A stretch of DNA of 64,000 bases from positions 124,001-188,000 of the forward strand of contig JAIBCB010000002.1 in the NCBI GenBank assembly GCA_019694355.1, in the 5' to 3' direction. This DNA is from Pyrinomonadaceae bacterium. Its GTDB lineage: Bacteria > Acidobacteriota > Blastocatellia > Pyrinomonadales > Pyrinomonadaceae. The notes below the pieces were generated by a model. It had not been told where the DNA came from. It did no database searches and saw nothing but the letters and a program-made list of their open reading frames with translations. Position numbers and translations under genes: made by a program. Numbering within the stretch: the stretch's first letter is position 1; each line of letters begins with the position of its first letter. Of the stretch, positions 1 to 7,467 are shown in pieces.

Positions 1-26
1 GAATGCGGAAATTTAGACGAGATCTA

Positions 27-54
27 ACCACAGAGACCACAGAGAGCACGGAGA
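27..54. repeat. Left arm of inverted repeat around GxxExxY gene
   Basis: A 28-nt purine-rich sequence beginning ACCACAGAGA matches the reverse complement of positions 434-461 at 25 of 28 positions by eye. It ends 6 nt before the GxxExxY start codon. No clear target-site duplication is visible outside the arms. Confidence 0.8.
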
Positions 55-60
55 TCTGAG

Positions 61-432
61 ATGGAGTTGAATGAGATCACTGAAATAATAATCGGCTGTG
101 CGATCGAGGTTCATAAAGCGCTCGGCCCAGGCTTGCTCGAAAGCACGTATGAGGTTTGTCTAATTCACGAGCTATCCAAACGCGGGCTTCGCGTGGAAAA
201 ACAAGTAGCTGTGCCGGTTATTTACGACTCCATTAAGCTCGACGCCGGTTATCGAATTGATTTGCTCGTCGGGGATGCTGTTATTGTCGAGTTGAAATCC
301 GTCGACCGACTTCATCCCATTCATGAGGCGCAGCTGATCTCTTACTTAAAGCCAAGCGGCAAGAAAGTCGGGCTGTTGATCAACTTCAACGTGAAGTTAC
401 TTAAGGACGGAATTAGAAGACTTGCCACTTAA
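61..432 (+). CDS. GxxExxY protein (PD-(D/E)XK nuclease fold)
   Basis: 123 aa, the usual length for the GxxExxY family (TIGR04256/PDDEXK_3 type). The naming motif is G24-x-x-E27-x-x-Y30 in [13 protein letters not shown]-(D/E)XK-like core is visible as D67 in RIDLLV followed by VELKS with E77 and K79. Family function is not established; the fold suggests nucleic-acid cleavage. The ORF almost fills the space between two 28-nt inverted repeats (27-54 and 434-461), which suggests the gene and repeats move or spread as one unit. It precedes sufS on the same strand but probably has nothing to do with Fe-S assembly. Confidence 0.88.
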   Translation: MELNEITEIIIGCAIEVHKALGPGLLESTYEVCLIHELSKRGLRVEKQVAVPVIYDSIKLDAGYRIDLLVGDAVIVELKSVDRLHPIHEAQLISYLKPSGKKVGLLINFNVKLLKDGIRRLAT

Positions 433-433
433 G

Positions 434-461
434 TCTCTGTGCTCTTTGTGTTCTCTGTGGT
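434..461. repeat. Right arm of inverted repeat around GxxExxY gene
   Basis: Inverted partner of positions 27-54 (25/28 matches). It begins 1 nt after the GxxExxY stop codon and ends 9 nt before the sufS start, so it forms most of the sufS 5' leader. Confidence 0.8.
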
Positions 462-470
462 GAATAAGGA

Positions 471-1712
471 ATGAAAGCTGTAAAAGAAATGACAACTTGG
501 GACGTAGAAAAGATCAGGAAAGATTTTCCCGTGCTCTCGCGTGAGGTTAACGGCAAGCCGCTTGTGTATCTCGACAACGGAGCGTCGTCGCAGGTGCCGC
601 AGTCGGTGATCGACCGCACGTCGAAGTATCTTGCGGAAGAACATTCGAACATCCATCGCGGCGTGCATTATCTTTCGCAGCACGCGACGACCGCTTACGA
701 GGCGGCACGCGAAAAGGTGAAACGCTTCATCAACGCGGCCGAAGCAAAGGAATGCATCTTCGTTCGGGGTACGACCGAGGGCATCAATCTTGTTGCCTAT
801 TCCTACGGACGCAAATTCATCGGCGAAGGTGACGAGATCGTTCTCTCGGCGATGGAGCATCATTCGAACATCGTTCCGTGGCAGGTCGTTGCGGAAGAAC
901 GCGGGGCGAAGATCCGCGTTATCCCGATGAATGAACGCGGCGAGCTTATCATCGAGGAATACGAAAAGCTGCTCAATGAACGCACAAAGATCGTCGCGGT
1001 TACGCACGTCTCGAACTCGCTCGGAACTGTGAACCCGATCAAGGAAATGATCGCAACCGCGCACAAAGTCGGCGTGCCTGTGCTTGTTGACGCTGCGCAA
1101 AGCGTGCCGCATTTTCCGGTCGATGTGCAGGATCTCGATGCCGATTTCTTTGTCTTTTCCGGACACAAAATGTTCGCTCCGACCGCGAGCGGCGTCGTTT
1201 ACGGCAAGCGTGACTGGCTCGACAAGATGCCGCCGTATCAGACGGGCGGCGGTATGATCCGCACCGTTTCGTTTGAAAAGACAACCTATGCTCCGATCCC
1301 GGAGAAGTTCGAGGCGGGCACGCCCGGCATCGCTGCAGGCATCGGACTCGGTGCCGCGATCGATTATTTGAACGCCGTTGATTTCAACGCGGCAGCCGAA
1401 TACGAACATTCGCTTCTTGAATATGCGACGGCTCGTTTGTCGGACATTCCCGAAGTCAGGATCATCGGGACGGCCGCCGATAAGGCGAGCGTTCTGTCGT
1501 TTACGATCGAAGGCATACATCCGCACGATATCGGCACGATCCTCGATCAGCAGGGAATAGCCGTTCGTGCCGGCCATCATTGCGCGCAGCCGGTGATGCA
1601 GTTCTTTGACGTGCCCGCAACCGCTCGCGCATCGTTCGCTTTCTATAACACAAAGGAAGAGGTCGATAAACTGGCCGACGCTATCCAAAAGGTCATAGAG
1701 GTATTTGCGTAA
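471..1712 (+). CDS. sufS: Cysteine desulfurase SufS
   Basis: PLP-dependent class V aminotransferase-fold enzyme that takes sulfur from cysteine as a persulfide for Fe-S cluster assembly. 413 aa, full length. The PLP lysine is K233 in FSGHKMFAP, and the catalytic cysteine is C371 in RAGHHCAQP, the arrangement of the SufS/CsdA group II rather than IscS. An alternative ATG at 489 gives MTTWDVEKIRKDFP, closer to usual SufS N-termini; AAGGA lies immediately before the 471 ATG, so the exact start is uncertain. The partner scaffold sufU lies 1.4 kb downstream, separated by a lipoprotein hydrolase and a hicBA module, and SufU-type systems pass the persulfide from SufS to SufU. Confidence 0.95.
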   Translation: MKAVKEMTTWDVEKIRKDFPVLSREVNGKPLVYLDNGASSQVPQSVIDRTSKYLAEEHSNIHRGVHYLSQHATTAYEAAREKVKRFINAAEAKECIFVRGTTEGINLVAYSYGRKFIGEGDEIVLSAMEHHSNIVPWQVVAEERGAKIRVIPMNERGELIIEEYEKLLNERTKIVAVTHVSNSLGTVNPIKEMIATAHKVGVPVLVDAAQSVPHFPVDVQDLDADFFVFSGHKMFAPTASGVVYGKRDWLDKMPPYQTGGGMIRTVSFEKTTYAPIPEKFEAGTPGIAAGIGLGAAIDYLNAVDFNAAAEYEHSLLEYATARLSDIPEVRIIGTAADKASVLSFTIEGIHPHDIGTILDQQGIAVRAGHHCAQPVMQFFDVPATARASFAFYNTKEEVDKLADAIQKVIEVFA

Positions 1713-1758
1713 GTTGGACAAAGCCACGAACTGCCGGGGAATGTGCATCTAAGCCGTT

Positions 1759-2595
1759 ATGAAAACTATCATCATCATCTCATTTGCAATGTTTCTTGCG
1801 GCATGCGGCTCGCCCGCTGCGAACAATTCCGCGGCGAATAACACTGTGTCGAATACCGCTCCGTCGCCTTCCGTGGTGCCGGAGTTTCAGGCAAAGGCCG
1901 AGACCGTTTCGATCGACACGCCGGACGGCGTAAAACTCGTCGGCAGTTTCTATAAACCACAGAAGCCGAATTCGCCCGCATTGATCCTGATGCATCAATG
2001 GACAGCGAATCGCCACACCTACGATTCCTTCGCGGAGCGGATGAACCAGAACGGCTACGCCGTACTTTCGTTCGACGGCCGCGGCTTCGGCGAGTCGGTA
2101 AAGAAAGCCGACGGCTCGGAGGTCAAGGTTGACCTCGAAAAAGGCATCGACCCAAAGCTTCTCCTGAGCGATGCGAATTCGGCAGTCGAGTTTCTGAGCA
2201 AACAGCCGAACGTTGATGCAGACAAGATCGGCGTCGTCGGGGCGTCTTACGGCAGCAGCGTTGCGATAATGTATGCCGCCGATCATCCGAAGATCGCGGC
2301 CGTCGTGCTGCTTTCGCCCGGTGTGAATTACTTTGACAATTTGCCGACCATTCCGGCGATCAAAAAGTACGGCTCGCGTCCGATACTGCTCGTCGCAGCA
2401 GAAGACGACAAAGACTCGGCCTTGGATGTTCCCAAGCTGAAAGAGGAATCCGGCAACCCGAATGCGGAGATGATGGTCTATCCCGCGGGCGGCCACGGCA
2501 CGGAGCTCTTCGCATACACGAATCAAAAGGACAAAGCCTTTCAGCCGCTCGCCGATCTGATGCAGAAGTTTCTTGACAAGGCGTTGAAAGGATGA
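1759..2595 (+). CDS. Alpha/beta hydrolase lipoprotein (dienelactone hydrolase-like)
   Basis: 278 aa. A lipoprotein signal ends at the lipobox LAAC (C16), followed by an Asn/Ala-rich linker to about residue 45. The hydrolase core shows the HQW oxyanion segment near 79, the nucleophile elbow GASYG (S163), a candidate acid at D216/D217 and catalytic H246 in GGHGTE. Substrate unknown; probably an esterase or peptidase-like hydrolase anchored to a membrane facing the periplasm. It sits 46 nt after sufS on the same strand, but nothing in its sequence ties it to Fe-S metabolism. Confidence 0.85.
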   Translation: MKTIIIISFAMFLAACGSPAANNSAANNTVSNTAPSPSVVPEFQAKAETVSIDTPDGVKLVGSFYKPQKPNSPALILMHQWTANRHTYDSFAERMNQNGYAVLSFDGRGFGESVKKADGSEVKVDLEKGIDPKLLLSDANSAVEFLSKQPNVDADKIGVVGASYGSSVAIMYAADHPKIAAVVLLSPGVNYFDNLPTIPAIKKYGSRPILLVAAEDDKDSALDVPKLKEESGNPNAEMMVYPAGGHGTELFAYTNQKDKAFQPLADLMQKFLDKALKG

Positions 2596-2617
2596 GGTAT
2601 GGAGTAGAATATAGCTT

Positions 2618-2884
2618 ATGAAAAAGCAGGCTCCGGTACAGGTTGGCGAATATAGTTTTACGATCCTGGTCGAGGCGAACGATCCCGACGGGTATTTGGT
2701 TACGTGTCCGGCCTTGCCCGGGCTCGTAACGGAAGGCGAAACGCTTGACGAAGCTTTTGCGATGGCAAAGGACGCGATCGAGGGGTATCTCATAAGTTTG
2801 GTTAAGCATGGCGACCCGATCCCTGAAGACAAATGGGCGATGCCGATCCGAGTAAAAATCAGTAATGAACAAGTTGTCGCGTGA
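2618..2884 (+). CDS. hicB: HicB-family antitoxin
   Basis: 88 aa. The N-terminal part carries the HicB partial RNase-H-like fold: YSFTILVEANDPDGYLVTCP, PALPGLVTEGETLDEAF, then an amphipathic helix with AKDAIEGYL. No obvious C-terminal DNA-binding domain is left after about residue 75, so repression may be weak or need HicA. The 3' end overlaps hicA by 20 nt, so the pair is translationally coupled. The antitoxin gene comes first, opposite to the classic hicAB order but common in other HicBA pairs. Confidence 0.88.
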   Translation: MKKQAPVQVGEYSFTILVEANDPDGYLVTCPALPGLVTEGETLDEAFAMAKDAIEGYLISLVKHGDPIPEDKWAMPIRVKISNEQVVA

Positions 2885-3083
2885 CCTGAAGCCGAAGAAG
2901 GTCGTAAAGGCTCTCGGACGCGCCGGATTTGAGGTCGATCACATTACCGGCAGCCACTATATTCTCAGAAAAGGCGACCTTCGGACGTCTGTCCCATATC
3001 ACAAGGTCGTCAAAACGGGTACGCTCAGAGCGATCCTGAATCAGTGTGATCTGTCCATAGACGAATTTATTGCCTTAATATAG
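2865..3083 (+). CDS. hicA: HicA-family mRNA interferase toxin
   Basis: 72 aa. Contains the dsRBD-like HicA fold with the conserved catalytic histidine H31 in GSHYIL, preceded by KPKKVVKALGRAGFE and followed by VPYHKVVKTGTLRAIL. HicA enzymes cut mRNA and are neutralised by HicB. The toxin looks intact. It begins inside hicB and ends 3 nt before the sufU start, so the module lies inside the sufS-sufU locus. Confidence 0.9.
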   Translation: MNKLSRDLKPKKVVKALGRAGFEVDHITGSHYILRKGDLRTSVPYHKVVKTGTLRAILNQCDLSIDEFIALI

Positions 3084-3086
3084 ACG

Positions 3087-3536
3087 ATGTCTGAACTTAG
3101 CGAACTCTATCAAGAGGTCATTCTCGAACACAATAAGAATCCGCGGAATTTCCGCGAGATCGAATCGCCAGACCGCACCGCGGACGGCAATAATCCGCTG
3201 TGCGGCGACGCACTTCGTGTCTATGTAAAGCTCGATGGCGACACGGTCGCGGACGTTGCGTTCAAGGGTTCGGGCTGCGCGATCTCGAAGGCATCGGCGT
3301 CGATGATGACGCAATTCGTCAAGGGCAAAAGCCGCGAGGAGGCCGAGGTGATCTTCGACGAATTTCATAAGATGGTCACCGGCGAACTCGATGCCGAGGC
3401 GACTGAGAACCACCTCGGGCGACTGAAGATCTTTGCCGGAGTGCTCGAATTTCCGGCACGCGTAAAGTGTGCGAGCTTGAGCTGGCACACGCTCCACGCG
3501 GCTTTGAAGGGCGAAGAAGAAGTAACAACGGAATAG
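3087..3536 (+). CDS. sufU: Iron-sulfur cluster scaffold SufU
   Basis: 149 aa IscU-like scaffold of the SUF pathway. Three conserved cysteines are in place: C39 in NPLCGD (with D41), C64 in GSGCAIS and C128 in RVKCAS. The spacing between the second and third cysteine fits SufU, which carries an insertion relative to IscU. SufU accepts sulfur from SufS. The start follows the hicA stop by 3 nt, so expression may depend on transcription through the toxin-antitoxin genes. Confidence 0.93.
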   Translation: MSELSELYQEVILEHNKNPRNFREIESPDRTADGNNPLCGDALRVYVKLDGDTVADVAFKGSGCAISKASASMMTQFVKGKSREEAEVIFDEFHKMVTGELDAEATENHLGRLKIFAGVLEFPARVKCASLSWHTLHAALKGEEEVTTE

Positions 3537-3549
3537 CATTTTTGCAGTA

Positions 3550-3924
3550 ATGAAAGACATCGAAGAACGAAAAGACCTTGAAACACTCCTGTGGAAGTTT
3601 TACGAAACGGCGATGGCCGATGAAGAGATCGGCCACCATTTCGCCGAACTCAACCTTGAGACACACATTCCGGTCATAACAGATTTTTGGGAAAAGGTGC
3701 TTTTCGGCCGGCCGGTCTATTTCAACAGCCCGCTCGTCCCGCACCTCGATCTTCACGAGAAGTCACCGCTCCTGCCCGATCATTTCGCCCGCTGGATCGA
3801 GATCTTTTATGGCACCCTTGATGAACTCTTCGAGGGCGAGATCGTCGAAGAGGCAAAGATGCGGGCCGCCTTTGTCGCCCGAAATATGAGCAACCGCCTC
3901 AACGGAGCATTCATGCACGCGTGA
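3550..3924 (+). CDS. Group III truncated haemoglobin
   Basis: 124 aa, 2-on-2 globin. The group III signature HLDLHEKSPLLPDHFARW is present, with proximal heme-binding H78 in DHFARW and an aromatic residue in HH-F at 29-31. It begins 13 nt after sufU, so probably is in the same transcript. Group III globins are cytosolic heme proteins of uncertain role (oxygen or NO chemistry, electron transfer). A position beside Fe-S assembly genes hints at protection of clusters against oxygen or NO, which is inference only. Confidence 0.9.
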   Translation: MKDIEERKDLETLLWKFYETAMADEEIGHHFAELNLETHIPVITDFWEKVLFGRPVYFNSPLVPHLDLHEKSPLLPDHFARWIEIFYGTLDELFEGEIVEEAKMRAAFVARNMSNRLNGAFMHA

Positions 3925-4508
3925 GGCAGAGGTTAGTGGGCCGTCAGCAGTGGGCAGTGGGCAGTCAGTACCACCTGCGTGAGCGAGCGGCCAGCAGATC
4001 GGATGCCCACGTCGCGGGCGGCCAGGCCCTGTCAGTACCACCTGCGGTAGCGGGTGGTTTTGTCAGCACCACCTACGGTAGCGGGCGGTCAGCGTTGCAG
4101 AACGCCGCACGTTAGTATGGGCACTCGTCATTATCGATTCAACGGTTGAAAACCACTCATGCCCGGCTTCCATTCCCAATTAACAATGAACAATTAACAA
4201 TGAACAATTCCCAATTTCCCGATGTTTGTCCCGTCCCGCCGCGAATGGGGCAAGTGGGACAAAGTGGGACAAAAATCGGCGTTTTTTGAGGCTCGTGTTA
4301 CAAATTGTGTCACTATTGTCAAAGATCAGCGTGTACAACGTCCGTTTACACGGTCACTATGATTATATCACGCGTGTCAACGGGTGATTTCCGTTGCGGC
4401 GGCGTGCGAGAATCTGAAAGACCCGCTTCATCCTCCCGATCCGCGTTCAAAGTGGCCGTATCCATTGAGAACGCGGATCATGCAGATAAGGCGGATGGCT
4501 TTGAATTG

Positions 4509-4528
4509 CCACGGCTTTCAAGCCGTGG
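4509..4528. repeat. Dispersed palindrome CCACGGCTT/AAGCCGTGG
   Basis: Nine-base arms with a 2-nt loop, preceded by GAATTG. Related palindromes with the same outer CCACG/CGTGG ends and the same GAATTG flank occur at 45847-45866, 46030-46050 and 46219-46238, the last two in reverse orientation. Confidence 0.8.
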
Positions 4529-4686
4529 ATCAGGGCAGAAAATCATCCTCGGAGGCGGCTTGCCGTCGACAAGACTGAGAACATCTTATGGGCTCGCAAG
4601 AACGATCGAGCGTCCACGAATGCAGGGGTCGGAAAGCCGGATCAAATGCAGATCTCAGATCTGAAATTTGAAATTCGAGATGCAGA

Positions 4687-4783
4687 CCTCTGCGACCTTT
4701 GCGGGTTTTGCTTTGCGGCCTTTGCGTTTCCAAACAAGATCGTAAACGCAAAGAACGCTAAGGCACCGCAAAGAACGCGAAGG
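4687..4783. repeat. Large imperfect inverted repeat (CTTTGCG family)
   Basis: The left arm 4687-4729 is built from CTTTGCGG-like steps and the right arm 4744-4783 from CGCAAAGAACG-like steps; they pair imperfectly around a roughly 14-nt loop. No ORF lies between the arms. It has the build of a small non-autonomous (MITE-like) element. Confidence 0.65.
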
Positions 4784-5146
4784 AAGAAGGCGACCTGCTT
4801 CACGGGCTTGCCCCTTGGCAGTGCGGTCGGGGTTCGTGGGTCAGAGATCCCCACGTGTTGCAAAAACGCAACCGTGCCCGACCGAAGAGCAAACCCAGCC
4901 TTTTCTGAAGGCGGCTTGGCCGCCGACTTCTTCTTGTCGCGTGCTTCGCACGCTCCGATATATTCCTAAGGCGAGTAACGGTCGGGCGAGCCCGACCGCA
5001 CTGCAATGCGGCGGAGCCGCCAGATGGTCGCCACTAATGCACGAATCGGAAAGCCTGATCAATCGCAGATCTCAAAATGAACTTCGAGATGCATACTTGT
5101 AAGATCTGAGGGGAAACGGCGTCTCAGCATGGAACGCTGCTGCGGA

Positions 5147-5536
5147 CTATAGCAGACGAAGTGTTATTCGGAAGTTTGCTCGTCGCTGACCGCCGGCCTT
5201 TTTTCGAACGAAGAAAAAATAGTCGCCGTCTTGAGGCAAGGTTAGGGTCAGGGTCGGTGAACTCTCGAATTCGGTCTCGATATCTGCCTCTTCTGAGAAA
5301 ACACGAAAATCGAACGCGCTCGGCGATGAATTACGGATCGTGATCTGCGAACCGGCCTTTGCCGAGAACACGTATTCCATTTCCTGGCCGCTCGAGAGCC
5401 GGCCGCTGACGGTCGTTGCGACTGAACCGACCGTGATGCGATTCGGCTCGGCCTTGCCGCCGTTCTGTGCCGCCGCCGAAAGACAAACGGTCAATACGAT
5501 CGAAAAGGTAATAATGAAGAAGGTCGCTTTGCGCAT
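5147..5536 (-). CDS. Small secreted protein, PPC-like beta domain
   Basis: 129 aa. A signal peptide of about 23 residues ends at SAAAQ. The mature part resembles a bacterial pre-peptidase C-terminal (PPC-like) beta-sandwich: GRLSSGQEMEYVFSAKAG, then ITIRNSSPSAFDFRVFSE and DGDYFFFVRKKAGG. Probably a periplasmic or secreted beta-sandwich protein of unknown role. Divergent from the DinB gene, with 41 nt between the starts for both promoters. Confidence 0.7.
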   Translation of the reverse strand: MRKATFFIITFSIVLTVCLSAAAQNGGKAEPNRITVGSVATTVSGRLSSGQEMEYVFSAKAGSQITIRNSSPSAFDFRVFSEEADIETEFESSPTLTLTLPQDGDYFFFVRKKAGGQRRANFRITLRLL

Positions 5537-5577
5537 TTTCGAAGTGGTGAGAGAACTCTGCTATTCTACCAGACAAT

Positions 5578-6105
5578 ATGAAACTTGACTTCAAACCTGA
5601 GCCAACGGAGTTCGCTCCTTCATACAGCAATTATCTTGACCTCGTGCCCGAGAGCGATATTCGGGATGCTTACGCGGCTCAGCCTGCAGAATTGCGTGCG
5701 GCATTGGAAAGTCTGCCGGAAGATCGCGGCACGTTCGCCTACGACGAGGGCAAGTGGACGATCAAAGAAGTTGTAAGCCACATCATTGACTGCGAACGGA
5801 TATTTGCCTATCGGATGCATCGCATTTCGCGAGGCGATGCGACGCCGATCGAGGGTTTTGATCAGGAGAGTCCCGGTTACACGGCATTCTCACATGCGAA
5901 CGAGCGTACTTTCTCCGACCTTCTCGAAGAATTCGAGCTGGTCCGGCGATCTAACTCCTTGATGCTCAACAATATGGATGAGGCCGACCTAAGGCGGATG
6001 GGGACCGCGAACGAGCTGTCGATCTCGGTTCGGGCACTTGCCGGCATCATGATCGGCCACGTTCGCCATCATCTCAATATCCTCAAGGAACGCTATCTTG
6101 GCTGA
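5578..6105 (+). CDS. DinB/YfiT-type metal-dependent family protein
   Basis: 175 aa four-helix DinB superfamily protein. The likely metal-binding histidines are H68 in VVSHIIDCER and H161/H165 in GHVRHHLNIL; the segment KWTIKEVVSHIIDCERIF is typical of the DinB_2 group. Members include thiol transferases and proteins of unknown function; no substrate can be named. The 3' end overlaps the next gene by 8 nt. Confidence 0.85.
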   Translation: MKLDFKPEPTEFAPSYSNYLDLVPESDIRDAYAAQPAELRAALESLPEDRGTFAYDEGKWTIKEVVSHIIDCERIFAYRMHRISRGDATPIEGFDQESPGYTAFSHANERTFSDLLEEFELVRRSNSLMLNNMDEADLRRMGTANELSISVRALAGIMIGHVRHHLNILKERYLG

Positions 6106-7264
6106 TCGGCACTTCGATGCGGTCGTGATCGGCGGCGGTGCTGCCGGGCTTTTCTGTGCGATCGAGGCCGGGAGACGCGGGCGTCGCGTCGCCGTCCTCG
6201 AGCGGAGCGGCCAGGTCGGCCGCAAGATCATCATCTCCGGCGGCGGCCGCTGCAATTTCACAAACCTTGATGTCAGCAGTGCGAATTTCGTTTCGCAGAA
6301 TCCGCATTTTGCGAAGTCTGCCCTCGCTCGATTTACGCCGAAGGACTTTATCGAGATCGTTAAGCGGTACAAGATCGCATTTCATGAGAAAAAGCACGGG
6401 CAGCTCTTTTGCCGCGAATCTTCTCGAGAGATCGTCGAAATGCTCCTGAAAGAAGCGAAGGCGGCAAAGGTCGAGATCTTTACGAACTCACAGATCAAGG
6501 GCGTAGAGTACACAGGCAAATTCACTGTTTACACCGACGCAGCGAACGTCGAAGCCGAAAGTCTCGTCGTCGCCTGCGGCGGGCTTTCGTTTCCTAAAGT
6601 CGGCGCGACGGGCCTTGGATACGAAATTGCGAGGCAGTTTGGCCATAAGATCACGGAAACAAGGCCGTCGCTCGTTGCGTTGCGGCTCAAGGGCAAGGCT
6701 TTTTCGGAGCTTTCGGGCGTGTCTGCTGATGCAGAAGTAAGCTGCGGCGGTACGGCATTTCGCGAGAGCGTTCTGTTCACGCACCGAGGCCTTTCGGGCC
6801 CTGCGATCCTGCAAATTTCGAATTATTGGTCGCCGGGCAATCCGGTCGAGATCGATCTGATGCCGAACATCGACCTTGCAGGGCTCTTCGAAGAAAAGGC
6901 CGAGTCATCTCAGCAGCTTTCGACCGTTCTGTCCGAACACCTCTCAAAGCGGATCGTCGAGGCGTTCCTGCCGCAGAAATTGGCGCGAAAAAAGATCAGT
7001 GAACTCGACGCCGCTTCACAAAATGCGGTCGCTGATATGTTCAAGCGATGGCGAGTCAATTTTGATGCGACTGAGGGTTGGGATCGCGCGGAAGTGACGC
7101 TAGGCGGCGTTTCGACCAAGGACATCTCGTCCCAAACGATGGAGTCAAAATTACAGCCGGGGCTCTATTTTATCGGCGAGGTACTGGACGTTACAGGTTG
7201 GCTCGGCGGATATAACTTTCAGTGGGCGTGGGCTTCCGGTGCAGCGGCCGGACGGGCGATCTGA
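6098..7264 (+). CDS. BaiN/HI0933-like FAD-dependent flavoprotein
   Basis: 388 aa. The N-terminal dinucleotide-binding motif is IGGGAAGLFCA (residues 11-21), followed by the family segment GRKIIISGGGRCNFTN. The C-terminal end GGYNFQWAWASGAAAGRAI completes the second FAD-contacting element. The start is TTG at 6098: AAGGA lies 9-10 nt upstream, and the frame overlaps the DinB stop. Family members are NAD(P)/FAD-dependent oxidoreductases, mostly uncharacterised. Co-transcribed with the DinB-like gene and followed by a strong terminator. Confidence 0.88.
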   Translation: MADRHFDAVVIGGGAAGLFCAIEAGRRGRRVAVLERSGQVGRKIIISGGGRCNFTNLDVSSANFVSQNPHFAKSALARFTPKDFIEIVKRYKIAFHEKKHGQLFCRESSREIVEMLLKEAKAAKVEIFTNSQIKGVEYTGKFTVYTDAANVEAESLVVACGGLSFPKVGATGLGYEIARQFGHKITETRPSLVALRLKGKAFSELSGVSADAEVSCGGTAFRESVLFTHRGLSGPAILQISNYWSPGNPVEIDLMPNIDLAGLFEEKAESSQQLSTVLSEHLSKRIVEAFLPQKLARKKISELDAASQNAVADMFKRWRVNFDATEGWDRAEVTLGGVSTKDISSQTMESKLQPGLYFIGEVLDVTGWLGGYNFQWAWASGAAAGRAI

Positions 7265-7280
7265 GGTGCAGGCGCAAAAC

Positions 7281-7316
7281 GAGGGAGACGTCTCCCACAC
7301 CGCCTCCCTCTTTTTT
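7281..7316 (+). terminator. Rho-independent terminator after flavoprotein gene
   Basis: GAGGGAG (7281-7287) pairs with CTCCCTC (7304-7310), followed directly by six T residues, 17 nt past the stop codon. Confidence 0.8.
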
Positions 7317-7467
7317 CGCATTCCCGTACGTGGAGCACGTTCGTGCGAAAAACCTTGTCGTTGGCTTGTAAAGCGATCGTCTCAACGCAAAAACCTCCGG
7401 AGACGATCAGAGGGAGCGACGCAAAATCAAGTAAGCAAAGCGCCGACAGTAGATAGAGTTTACATAA

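Larger units (their letters stand above)
3925..5146. repeat. Intergenic repeat nest without recognisable genes
   Basis: About 1.2 kb with no convincing gene. From left to right: GGGCAGTG tandem bits near 3950; three copies of a unit like GTCAGTACCACCTGCGGTAG at 3964, 4031 and 4061 that can fold (ACCACC with GGGTGGT); AACAATGAACAATT low-complexity DNA 4172-4218; two GTGGGACAAA copies near 4255-4275; a palindrome at 4509-4528; two roughly 70-nt direct repeats (about 4614-4688 and 5032-5098); a large imperfect hairpin 4687-4783; and a GGTCGGGC/GCCCGACC palindrome at 4980-4997 shared with 45.9-46.2 kb. Confidence 0.75.

Noticed and set aside
429..1748. Open frame of about 439 codons on the minus strand opposite sufS
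   Set aside because: It lies antisense to a gene with intact catalytic residues, shows no family features and results from codon bias in G+C-rich DNA.
4305..5102. Several open frames of 60-120 codons in the repeat nest on both strands
   Set aside because: They run through palindromes and low-complexity repeats, have no ribosome binding sites and look unlike proteins.
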